The translations under genes were made by a program, and so were the position numbers. Source: Coptis chinensis (lineage: Eukaryota; Streptophyta; Magnoliopsida; Ranunculales; Ranunculaceae). From it: DNA of 64,000 nt. The notes beneath the pieces were generated by a model. The model searched no databases. It was not told the DNA's origin and was given only the letters and a program-made list of their open reading frames with translations. How positions within the stretch are numbered: the first letter of the stretch is position 1; each line of letters begins with the position of its first letter. The stretch is from the NCBI GenBank assembly GCA_015680905.1, contig CM027378.1:78521501-78585500 (forward strand), in the 5' to 3' direction. Of the stretch, positions 22,968-32,720 are shown piece after piece.

Positions 22968-23343
22968 CACTACTACAGAAAAGTCTTAAGATAACATGTG
23001 AAAAATGTTATGGATATTGTCAGTAATAGCGTTTTCCAAAACGCTATTAATGATAGTACTATGTTTTTATTGATAGTGTTTTCTGAAAAAACGCTATTGA
23101 ATTTATAGCATTTTTCTTAAAAAATTGCTATTATATTTATAGCATTTTAAAGCTATTGGACGATAGCATTTAATATGGAAGCGCTATGCTATTTTATTAC
23201 TATTTATTTGTTAATAGCATTTTCTCTTTAGTGCTATCAGTTCTATATCATTTTAAATTGTGCACTATCCATTTTAAAGCATTACATTTGTAATGAATTT
23301 TGCTTTTTTATCTCGGAAACACGATTAATTTTTATTTTAATTT

Positions 23344-23421
23344 GGATCCAGATGGATTCGAACCATCAACCTCTCCCTCTCATTGAGTGAGCACTCTTTC
23401 CCATTTTGAGCCTATAGATCC
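23344..23421 (-). pseudogene. tRNA-like sequence, copy 1
   Basis: Read on the minus strand, the 78 nt fold as a cloverleaf: acceptor GGATCTA with TGGATCC (one G-T pair), D-stem GCTC/GAGT, a 5-bp T-stem (GATGG TTCGAAT CCATC) and a perfect B box GGTTCGAATCC. The anticodon arm is poor, with a mismatch and no T at the position before the anticodon, so no amino acid can be assigned. It has one extra base in the A box. It is most likely a decayed tRNA or a pol III promoter relic that was duplicated with its surroundings. Confidence 0.5.
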
Positions 23422-23669
23422 ATGAAAAAAATACACACGACATACATTTGATTACATAACAATAGCGTTTAATATGGAAATGGTATGCTATTTTATTGCA
23501 TTTGTTTGTATTGCTATCTATTTATTAATAGCGTTTTCTTTTTAGCGCTATCAATTCTATATCATTTTAAGTTGTGCGCTATCCATTTTAAAGCATTTCC
23601 TAATCACATACATTTGTAATGAATTTCGCTTTTTTATCTCAGAAACACGATTAATTTTTATTTTTATTG

Positions 23670-23747
23670 GGATCCAGATAGATTCAAAACATCAGCCTCT
23701 CCCTCTCATTGAGTGAGCACTCTTTCCCATATTGAGCTTATAGATCC
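23670..23747 (-). pseudogene. tRNA-like sequence, copy 2
   Basis: Second copy of the 78-nt sequence. The B box has changed (TTTTGAATCTATC in place of GGTTCGAATCC), so this copy has decayed more than the first and should not be transcribed by pol III. Confidence 0.45.
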
Positions 23748-26002
23748 ATGGAAAAAAAAAAACACGACATACATTTGATTTAAAAGTAGTTATATAATTA
23801 TACTCAAAATAATATAAGGTAATTCTATACATGTACACAATATAAATTACATAAGGAACTAGTACATAGGAATGAAAAATATTTACCACACAAAATGTAA
23901 AAAAGTACTCAATATAATATATCTTCTTATATATGAAATGACAACTTAAAAAACACCAAGGCAAAATTCAGTTGAGCGACCGACCACTTGAGTGTGCTTA
24001 TCTTTTGTTAAAGAACAAACCATACTATAGCTAACAGAGTATCGTTTGGTTAGTTGAACTTGAGCCACTTGAAAAATAAACCAACGCCAAAACTAAATAA
24101 CAAACAAGTCACTGAAAATAGAACAAAGAAGTAAACAAAAACTGATCACACTATGTGCACTTCATAAAATGATTACACTAATAAGAATCAGGCCTAACTT
24201 TTCTATAAAAAGAATCACTTGAACAAGTTCTTAAGTATTTTAATGAACTCAAGAAACCAGTAAAAAGTAACCTTAGTTCACATAAAAAATCACAAAGATG
24301 TAATGTAACACTCCAAAATCTAATAAAGATTTCGAGACGTTAATAAACCATCATATATTTTTTTTTTCTAAAAAAATAATAAAATAATAAAATAAAATAA
24401 AATCCGGTAGAGCTTCCTTTGTATCTTTAACAAAAATATACCTAAAACCTGTTATAACCTTGAAAATCAATATAACCTAATATTCATATATCAACCCTTC
24501 TAAGTTATATATAACTTTAGATAATTTGAAAACCAAAACATATCTATATACAACGCAAACCCCCAAAGTCCCCCCTTTTTCATTTTATTCCGAACACTTA
24601 GATTTTTTGTTTGAGCAGGAGGTGTACTTCTCACTCTCCCCCTGTGACAGCTAACCTCCTAGCCACTTACGATATTCCTTCCCCCCAAAAGAAGCCATCC
24701 TTCCTTCACTAATAACACAGGCCCCCAAAAATTTAAAACATACCCAATAATGTAATAGGCCCAAAATACCAAAGCAAGCCCAATAATAGAACATGCCCAT
24801 TATTAATAGAGTAAGCCCAAAACCATAATTCAATAAAAGGGCCCAACATAATTAACAGGACCAAAAGACCAAAACAATAGACAAGGCCCAATACAGTTGA
24901 ATAAGCCCACTAACATAACAGGTGGTACATAAATCAAATAGTAATATAGTCTAAAGTATTTGTGTAACTAACCAAATAAATTAAACAAGTAAATACTAAT
25001 AATTACACCCTATAAATTACATTGCCATATCGATATTACCGAAATGTCCTTGAGAAATCTCCGTAATATAGGCAGCAACATAGTTTTCAAGCCCACGGTC
25101 AATGCTCTTTCACAAAGCTTTTGAGCTAGCCTTGTACTGATTCTTTAAATGGCCCCACTAATAGTAGAAATTTTCACAGCAAACTATACAAGGACACATA
25201 ATATTTGACAAAACGATATCAAGCCATAGCAACGCATGTATTGCCATGTGAAAACAACTATTCTAAAAATAACTGTTAGAACCAAAAGAATATAACTAAG
25301 CAATGGATCTACTAAAGTCACATACAAGTTGTTCCTCCGAATTATACAATGTTGCAAGCAAATGCAAATACTGAGACTTTAACAGTTTAAGACAAAAAGG
25401 ACTACAACTCTTACCCTAAAAAAAAGGATTACAACACTTAGTAATAGCAAGTGAACAGTCAAGGCATTGACACTTAAACAAATAAGTTATAATATTTGAT
25501 GGCGAAAGTTTTTATTATCTTTACACAGGAGTAACTACCCATCCAAATTACAAAATTATTGTTTAGATTCAAAGAGTTCAAATCATTGACAAGAGTGATG
25601 GGTACAAAAGATGAAACGATAACTGTCACGTACCTTTATAAGTGCTATTAAATGAAATTGATTTTATACTTCAAATCAAACAGGTTGTGTCTAGCAAGCT
25701 ACAAAGCTGTGATTGAATTTGGCATCCATCACTAGACCGAAATTCATATAAAGACGTGAACACATTCCTAAGACTTAAAAACCCATTATATAACAAAATT
25801 AATCAACCCTTGCTAAACCATCAGTAGCATTATGCCAACAACAACCATAGTCGTAACACAATTTGGCATGTTAAACGTACCTCTTTGGGTCTTTCAGAGT
25901 TAAAATTGTCAAATCATCTAATAACAATAAAATTTAATCAGATACATAGCCAAACAATCCAAGCTACCTCACTAAAAAAAAAAAAAAAAAAAAAACAAAA
26001 AC

Positions 26003-26395
26003 CTGGATCTTGTTTGTCAATAACACATAGAGATAGACAACCATGAGAAGTAAACTCTGGTTGCCACATCAGTATCCAAGTAAGCAACTTTATCATATCT
26101 AAAAACGAACAAACCAACAACCAAATAAGCATAAACATATCAACAAGCCCCTTTTCAGCAAAGACAATTTAAATGCACCATAACAAGATTAAAAAAAAAA
26201 CACTTTAAGCAAAAAAATAAAGATGGGGCACTTGAGAATAGTTATATACCTTGGTATAAGAGTAGTAACAAGATGGTGAGAGAAAGTAGTCTTGCCACTG
26301 TTTTTAGGACCACAGATAACAGTAATAGGAGGTGGTGAAGTTATTGAGTCATAAGCTATTTTCTCTGCAGCTATTGACCATTCTTCTGGTATGTA
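26003..26395 (-). pseudogene. Captured fragment of a NOL9/GRC3-type polynucleotide 5'-hydroxyl kinase gene
   Basis: The intact protein phosphorylates RNA 5' ends in the nucleolus during pre-rRNA processing. The first exon piece (26250-26395) reads YIPEEWSIAAEKIAYDS, then ITVICGPKNSGKTTFSHHL with an intact Walker A P-loop (GPKNSGKT), and ends at a GT donor. The second piece (about 26003-26098), after an AG acceptor, reads YDKVAYLDTDV and then, after a 2-base loss, QPEFTSHGCLSLCVIDKQDP. A stop codon directly precedes the first piece and nothing downstream of CVIDKQDP is present, so only the N-terminal P-loop region was captured, with its intron. The functional gene must be elsewhere. Confidence 0.88.
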
Positions 26396-27053
26396 TTAAT
26401 TTCATTCAAATCACAGGAATAATATTGGTTGTCATTATAAATTGTTTAGCTCTTAACTGTCACGCTCCTTCGTAGATCCTTTATACAGGAGTTCAACCAG
26501 TAGAAAATACCCTACAAACACCCAAATTTTAACAAAAAAACTTAAATAAATTCCATAATTTTTTAACAGATTTCTCTTTACCCATTTTTCAGAAGGTGGA
26601 ATTGGATCTAGAATTTAAAACATAAATGTGAAACTTTAAAGAATGAGGCGTAGTTCGATTTGGAAATCTTGACATGGTCATGTATATAAATCTAAAATAC
26701 AGAAGGGGTTAGAAATAGATAAGGGTTCGAAAAGAGATACTTACTTTTCTTGTAGCAACAAGATTGATTCCATGGTTTCAAAATTCAATCTCCAAAAAAT
26801 TCTAAGTTCCATTCTCAGATTTTGGACGTGGTGGTGAAGAGAGGGTTTTGCCTTAGAGATAGAGATGGTGGTCGTTGTTTGGGGAAAGAGGGAAAAGAGA
26901 GAAAAAGAAGCGGGCCTCTTCCAGCTTTTGGGAATTTCAGTTGAAGTGGGCTGAAATTTTGGGCTGAAGTCCGACAAAGGCATGTCATTTATAGCACTAA
27001 CGAGAAAACGCAATTGATTTTATTGCATTTTCCGTACAAACGCAATTGTTAGT
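26396..27053 (-). other. Sequence upstream of the NOL9/GRC3 fragment, possibly its captured leader
   Basis: A minus-strand frame (26741-27013) ends near MESILLLQEK, just before a perfect GTAAGT donor at about 26742. It may be a captured first exon or leader of the same gene, but the protein sequence is not recognisable. Confidence 0.3.
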
Positions 27054-27234
27054 GTTACGCAGCAAATAGAGTAACGGCAGGAAAGATTGAGAAACACGAG
27101 GAGACTTGTAGGGCTAATCAGCATTGTTTCATTCCGTTTAGTTTCAACACTTTTGGTTTCTTTGTATAATAGTCGGTTGAGCTCTTTAAGAGATTGCAGA
27201 AAGTTATGAACTGCAACGTAATGACAGTTGGTTC

Positions 27235-28670
27235 TAGGAATGTAAAAAAAAACCGTTGACCCATCATCCAGTAGGAGACCCGATCTTCACCCACCACCCA
27301 AACCCGCACCAACCCGAAAATAGACCCGGCCCGCCCCGCCACTATTTTTACGCGGTCGAGCTATGGGTGTAGGTTATATGCTCAAACCCGACCCGTCAAG
27401 CCGCCCGACACATACCGTATCAAAAGTCATTGACCCAACTCCATTGACCCGCACAATTTCAAGACTCTAACTCTAATATTTTTGTATTTTGTTTATATTT
27501 TCTTTTTACTTTTGTAGGAATTTGAGAGATATTAATATAAACTTACGAGTTCAGCATCAATTTCACATATTCAAGTTTGAACATTGGGCAAATATCAAAA
27601 GTTCAAATTCAACTTTCGAATTTTGGAGAAGATGAATCATTCATCCTTGTATTAATTTCGAATTCTTTTAGTTTATATTTTATTGTTTTGTACCATAGAT
27701 CCTCGCTCCCATCTTCATTTTATTATGGTATGGAAAATAATCAATTTACAAATGGTAAATCACGAGAAAAAAATTTCAAAATTACAGATTTTGGTTCAAG
27801 TTCAAGTTTTTTTTATTTTTGTTTATTTTTTATTGATTGATTCCATTTTTTTCTCTATGTTGTGAATTGGAAATATATTACTTGCAGAATTAGAAAGTTT
27901 TTTTTTTTGGTGAAATTAGGGGTGCAAACGGATAGGTTCGGATGCGGATATGCCTATATCCGAATCCGAAAATTTATACCGATATCCGAATCCGAATCCG
28001 ATGGATATTAAAAAATTTATCCGAATCTGATTTTGGATATCCGAAATGGATATCGGATAATATCCGATCCGAAAATTAAAATTAATTGAAATTTTATTTG
28101 CTTTAAATAATTCATTTTACCACTATAAAAACTAGTATAAATATATATATTTGTTATTTATTATTATTATTTTGTTATTATAGTTTTATATTATTAGTTT
28201 ATAATTTTATATAATATTTTATACAATAAAAAATGAATAAATTAATTATATATAATAACTATTAATTTTTTAAATCGGATCGGATATTATCGGATGCGGA
28301 TATGGCAGTATCCGAATCCGTATCCGAAACCAGTTCGGACATAAAAAAAATATCCGAATCCGAAATTTTCGGATAATATCCAATTTTTCGAATACGAATT
28401 CGAATCGGATTCGAATATTTGGATATCCACTTGCACCCCTAGGTGAAATTGGGTTAAAATGATAATTTCCACCGACCCAGATGACCCGCCCAAAACCCAC
28501 CCCGTAAGCTGACCCAACAGGTCGGGTGATGGTACTAAGACATGACACTTCAACCCGCCCCACCCCGCCTCATCGGGGACCACTGGATTTGTATCCCCTA
28601 GACCCGTTCTGCCCCGACCCATTACTATTTGACCCGCAGTTGACCCGGCCAGCCCCGTATTACACCCCTA
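27235..28670. mobile_element. hAT-type MITE (1436 bp), GACCC-rich, itself interrupted
   Basis: Starts TAGGAATGTAA and ends TTACACCCCTA, with the perfect 8-bp duplication GTTGGTTC at 27227-27234 and 28671-28678. The empty site is confirmed by the homologous left arm (TGGTTCTAACG read on the minus strand at about 21630-21640). The interior has GACCCG-type motifs in both orientations. Removing the nested MITE at 27917-28441 and one copy of its target duplication leaves 903 bp. Confidence 0.9.
27917..28441. mobile_element. hAT-type MITE (525 bp) nested in another hAT MITE
   Basis: Starts TAGGGGTGCAA and ends TTGCACCCCTA, a perfect 11-bp inverted repeat, with the perfect 8-bp duplication GGTGAAAT at 27909-27916 and 28442-28449. 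The interior carries ATCCGAATCCGA motifs at both sides and an AT-rich centre. It is younger than the MITE it sits in. It resembles 14794-15501 in ends and motif type. Confidence 0.93.
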
Positions 28671-28808
28671 GTTGGTTCTAACGAATTTGTATTTATGAGG
28701 ATAAGATTTGCCATTCAGAAAGGACTTGCGGCGCAGTTTGTTGCACGCTTGTCCTAATTATTTATAAAACTCGTTATCATTATCAATAAAATTTTCACTT
28801 CTTAAAAA

Positions 28809-29699
28809 TAAATAATAAAAAATAAAAAATTATTAATTAAGTTTTTTAAAAAAATAAAAAACATAAACAATTCTTTGTTTTCTTTAAAAAAAAACATAAA
28901 CAATTCTTTACTTTCTTACTTAAAAAAAATAATAATAATAATAAAATAAAAAAAAATTTAAAAAAAAAAAAAAAAAAAAACCTTAACAGTCAAACCTTGT
29001 TGACCGGCATCAAGGTGTTAAAGTGGGGGGTATGTCTAAAAAACCCTTATTGTTATTATTATTATGATTTATTGCAAGTTATAGTACGTGATGCTGAATA
29101 AGGTTTTGTATTGCCCTGCGAAGTTAATACACTTGGACCGTTATATGGATATTGTTGTCCTCAAGATAAACCAAAATATCCAGTTACCTTATTTGAAGTT
29201 TGGTTTGTCTTCTAACCTTGATGTGGGATTGTGGGTGACTTGACACTGTGCATGGGTTCTCCAGAGAGCTATCTCAAGAGCGTTCATTTTGCTATTATAA
29301 GGTAGGGAATGTATTTTGTAGGGTTGCAATTCAGTATTTAAAAACTAATAATCGTGCAATATATTCCACTTTGTTGATTTTACTTTTTCTAATGTGTTTT
29401 CCTTGTTTATGTAGCTATAATCCTAGAGATGTAGTAGCAGAAGAGAAATTGTTGTTTCTATATGTAGTACAAGCTGATTGCGCCTTGAATCAGGTACACA
29501 TTATGGTTTCTTATAGCATCCTTAAACTCTTTTGTATTTCTTTGTAATTTCTCGATGGTGATCTAGGGAGTTGGTGGTTTTGTCTAAGTTGAAGATAAGA
29601 TTGTTTTGTGCTTAATGCGGCCTCAATTTTCTCATTTGAAGCTTGATGTTTCTTCGTGATTATGGAGATTTGAAGTTTTGTAACTAATATAACCTAATT
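28809..29699. other. Low-complexity A-rich stretch, then unassigned sequence with an exon-like piece
   Basis: 28810-28980 is A-rich. At 29415-29491 an AG...GT-bounded piece reads YNPRDVVAEEKLLFLYVVQA; it could be an exon of a decayed gene but I cannot name it. Confidence 0.35.
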
Positions 29700-31080
29700 T
29701 GATGTATATAAGATGAAATACAAAATACACACAAACGAATTATATTATTAAAGTAAATACCTTACGTCTCTCTAATAAAAATGTTGTGTTATAGCTTAAG
29801 TAAGGGTTTCGTACCTACCTCAAAACATGTGGAAAAGAAATAAAATTAGAAACAAATCAGTAGGGAAGATAGAAGGATTTTGACTCTTTTTAATTAAACT
29901 ACTTGATTCAAATAAAACTAAATAAATAAATCTAATAAAAATAGAGTTTTAATGGAAGAGAAGTTTGAAGAGAGTTTTAAATCTACTTTTTCAAATAATT
30001 GATATGTTTAATGTAAACTATTGCAAAGTTCTTACATTTGTGATGTCCACAATGTTATAACACAAATATTCAAATTTTATCATCCCTAGTTAACAATCTC
30101 TAACCTTGGAAGGGGTAGCACAACTGGTCCGACCTTGGGTTTGCTCTCCAATGGTCACTAGTTCGATTCCCCTCAAGGCCAATGGCGAGGCAGTATCCGA
30201 TCGAATTTCCAACCAGGCCCCGAGATTAGTCGAGGTGCGCGTAAGCTAGCCAAGACACCCGGTTAGCAAAAAAAAAAAAGGTTAACAATCTCTATCTCTA
30301 TGTCATCGATTAACTAGAATGAGAGAAAATTTTATTCATCAATCTCTTGATGAACTCACAAATCCCTAGCCTAATTCAAACACTTTTTATCTCTAGAAAT
30401 ATGCAATAATTAAATTTTAAGCACAAACAATATAAATTAACACTGAACACTTCAAATCCTCACTTTGACTTCATTATAACTCTTCCTAATGGGAGAATTA
30501 GTCTTGCATCATCAGATTATCATCAAGATAATAATAATAATAAGACATTATGCTATATAGAAAAAGAAACGTGGAAGTTTTATTAATGGTGGCTACAATA
30601 TCTTAATTTTCTAACCCAAAAAACTAAACTAAAGATGGATAGTACAATGGATGGTTACGGATGAAGTTAATCTCTACTTTTATAGAGAACAAGTAGGGTT
30701 TTACATGTTGTGGTTGAAATTCTATCTCTACCTAGGCTTATGGGCTTCAAAAACATACTAGGGTCCAATGTATTTAATAATTTAACTTAGGCCAAATCTG
30801 TAGCATTTTACTGTTACGCCATTTTTGTCAACTTTTACTATTCCAAATGGATCGAGGCCTGAACTACTAGAAAGCTCTTTCCGAGTCAGTACTTTTGATA
30901 GAAAATGAGCCTAAATCAGAGTCCTAAATCCAAAGATATACTCGTTTGAAGTTTGGTTGACTTTTCAACAGTTTCCATTTCATATTGACTTTGGTTTGAT
31001 TTGGACCTTTTCATATTTTTTTCTATATTTTTCAAGTAGCAATCAATTTAACTTATTTTTATATCATTTCAACAACAAGA
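29700..31080 (-). repeat. Old, degenerate LTR of Athila/Tat type (probable solo LTR)
   Basis: Read on the minus strand this region shares features with the 3' LTR at 8883-10397: TATATCTTTGGATTTAGGAC resembles CATATCTTTGGACTCAGACC, and ACTCGGAAAGAGCTTTC resembles GCTCGGAAAGAGATTTC at matching spacing. A TATA-like CTATAAAAG follows at about 30677-30685 in the same relative place. No coding sequence adjoins it, so it is probably a solo LTR. Its ends cannot be fixed by eye. Confidence 0.45.
30103..30280 (+). mobile_element. tRNA-derived SINE (178 bp)
   Basis: The element has a pol III A box (GGGTAGCACAACTGG, about 30113-30127) and B box (TAGTTCGATTCCCC, about 30160-30173), then a body with GAGGTGCGCGTAAGCTAGCC and CCGGTTAGC and a poly(A) tail. 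It is flanked by a perfect 14-bp duplication GTTAACAATCTCTA (30089-30102 and 30281-30294), as made by LINE-driven retroposition. The body resembles the Au-type SINEs of angiosperms. The perfect flanks suggest a fairly recent insertion into the older LTR around it. Confidence 0.9.
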
Positions 31081-31223
31081 GCTAGCCTACCAATTTAGAC
31101 TTGAAATATTTTATTTAAGGGAAGAGGAAGACATGATAGGATCCTTTGGTTGGAAAAAAGGAGTGCGTATATCTAGCAAATGAAAAAATGGTATATGATT
31201 GTAGTTGTTGAGGAGAAGTAGTA

Positions 31224-31322
31224 GCTAACAACGGGTCGAGTGTTTGTTGGAAAAAGAACATACTAATACTATGGCGGGGTCGTTTGATGAGTTTCCAACA
31301 AACACTCGACCCCATTGTTAGC
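31224..31322. repeat. Hairpin repeat (28-bp arms) and related copies
   Basis: CTAACAACGGGTCGAGTGTTTG at 31224 onwards is matched by its near-complement CAAACACTCGACCCCATTGT up to 31320, with a loop of about 42 nt. Partial further copies of the TTAGCTAACAA and TGTTTGTTGGAAAAAG parts follow to 31430. A similar GTAGTAACTAACAACGGGG...TTGTTGGAAAAAG occurs next to the U2 fragment at 14729. Confidence 0.7.
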
Positions 31323-31580
31323 TAATGTTTGTTGGAAAAAGAAACATTAGTATTGTTAGCTAACAATTAGTAGTAGCGCAGCTAACATTAGTATTGCCAA
31401 AAAAACTCATCGAAAAGTAGTAGCTAACAATTTGATGAGTCCTGTATTGGGCACTCATCAAATTGGATTGGGCAACCCCCCAAAAAAAGAAATATTACAA
31501 ATTTGCCATATTACAAGTTTTCCATCAAAACCCAAGCCCAACCACCAATCCAACCGGTCTCCCCATAACGAACCCCTCGG

Positions 31581-31682
31581 GTCGTTTGAGTGTACACTGA
31601 AACGACCTCACCACGTAGTTTGAGTGTACACTTAAACGACCTCACCGCGTAGTTTGAGTGTACACTCAAGTGGTCTGCGCGT
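31581..31682. repeat. Three 34-bp tandem units, each containing a 26-bp palindrome
   Basis: Units start at 31581, 31615 and 31649. The first begins GTCGTTTGAGTGTACACTGA and completes AACGAC, a near-perfect palindrome centred on GTAC; 8 bp of CTCACCAC separate units. Confidence 0.85.
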
Positions 31683-31719
31683 GTCATTTGAGACACAAAT
31701 TTTAGTTTTTTGCTAAACT

Positions 31720-31843
31720 ACATGGCAAAGTCGTTTGGGGACTCTCTTGGGCGACATGGCGGGGTCGTTTGGAGACTCTCTTGGGCGACATGGCGAGGTC
31801 ATTTGGGGACTTTCTTAGGCGACATGGCTGGGTCGTTTGAACA
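31720..31843. repeat. 34-bp tandem repeat, 3.6 copies
   Basis: Units ACATGGCGGGGTCGTTTGG-GACTCTCTTGGGCG start at 31720, 31754, 31788 and 31822. The period equals that of the array at 31581 and both contain GTCGTTTG, so they may share an origin. Because 34 is not a multiple of 3, the frame at 31710-32093 reads the units in changing frames and is not a gene. Confidence 0.85.
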
Positions 31844-31889
31844 TAAAAAATTCGGGTTGTTTGTCACGATGTTCATTTTAAAAATCAAC

Positions 31890-32135
31890 TTCCACTTAAT
31901 CAACCCAAACTCGAACTCAAACTCGAAAATGACTTCATCAAGCTTGGGAAAACTCGAACTCAAGTTTAATCAACCCAATCTTCCACCCAAACTCCAAAAA
32001 AACATCAAGTTTGAAATCATCAAGTTTAATCAACCCAATCTTCCACCCCCAATCAAGTTTAATCAATCCAATCTTCCACCCAATCAAATTTAATCAACCT
32101 AATCAAGTTTAATCAACCCAACCAAGTTTGAGTAT
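31890..32135. repeat. AATCAACCCAA(T/A)CTTCCACCC / ATCAAGTTTAATCAACC short repeats
   Basis: About eight copies of ATCAAGTTTAATCAACC and CAATCTTCCACCC alternate irregularly, and 5-6 copies of AACTCGAA lie at their left edge. A separate perfect 11-bp hairpin (ATACCGGCTAC/GTAGCCGGTAT) is at 32283-32323. Confidence 0.75.
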
Positions 32136-32720
32136 ATAATCAAATGGGACACAACTCGAATTGGGTAAAGTCGCCAACTTCAATTTCCATTGTTGATTCA
32201 CAACTCAACACTCGAAGTATGAACACGATAGAAAACTCGAAGTTTTTTTTTTTTTTTTTTTGCTTTCTATCTGCAAGAGATGATACCGGCTACAAAAGGT
32301 TTGAAAAAAAGAGTAGCCGGTATGAGCTAAGGTGGGGGGTGTATTGGGCTATTGTTGTTGGACTTAGTTGTCGAGATTGGGCCAGAGGCTGCCCAATGCA
32401 ATTTGATGAGTGCCCGATTAAATCACCATACTAATGGGGTTGTAAATCCAAGAAATTGGGCTACAAAGCTACTTCAAAAATAAAATTACTTTTAAAGACC
32501 CGGAAGTATTATTTTTGGGTTTTAATACCATTTTGGTTATTTTCATTGCTAAAAGTCGTTATTTTTTAAAATATTTATGAATTTGGGGATATGACTCGAG
32601 GCCACCAGCGAAACCTTTTTTTTCAAACTTTTTTTACTTCTCTTTTTACCCTTTAACCATTTTTCATAGAAAAAAAAATCACTTCACAGTTTCTGTGATT
32701 CATATTCTTCACCTGTTTCA

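Larger units (their letters stand above)
23163..23760. repeat. ~320-bp direct duplication in the CACTA-like element
   Basis: The segment from GATAGCATTTAATATGGAAG (23163) to GATCCATG (about 23424) recurs at about 23461-23750. Both include the CTATATCATTTTAA and AAACACGATTAATTTTTATT blocks and the tRNA-like sequence, with small indels between copies. Confidence 0.85.
22968..27054. mobile_element. CACTA-like transposon remnant carrying a NOL9/GRC3 gene fragment (right end uncertain)
   Basis: The left end CACTACTACAGAAAAG (22968-22983) matches plant CACTA (En/Spm) termini and is followed by a cluster of short sub-terminal repeats around AACGCTATT in both orientations to about 23240. At the right, repeats of AACGCAATTG precede TTAGTG at 27049-27054, so its complement also begins CACTA. 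However the two ends are not good inverted repeats and the flanking triplets (TCG left, TTA right) do not match. The right boundary is therefore a guess. No transposase frame is present. Confidence 0.5.
27165..28808 (+). repeat. Right arm of the inverted repeat pair, split by a MITE
   Basis: The arm is in two parts, 27190-27234 and 28671-28808, separated by the hAT MITE. Joined across the 8-bp duplication, the frame is open for about 45 codons (LFKRLQKVMNCNV ... GLAAQFVARLS then TAA), followed by an AATAAA and an A-rich tail. The family is not recognised. The left copy at 21512-21690 has no MITE and shows the pre-insertion state. Confidence 0.75.

Noticed and set aside
22968-27054. Complete CACTA element between these ends
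   Set aside because: The flanking triplets differ and the two ends are not good inverted repeats, so only the left end is trusted.
31710-32093. 127-codon frame across the tandem repeats
   Set aside because: It runs through 34-bp units that change frame, and the protein is just translated repeat.
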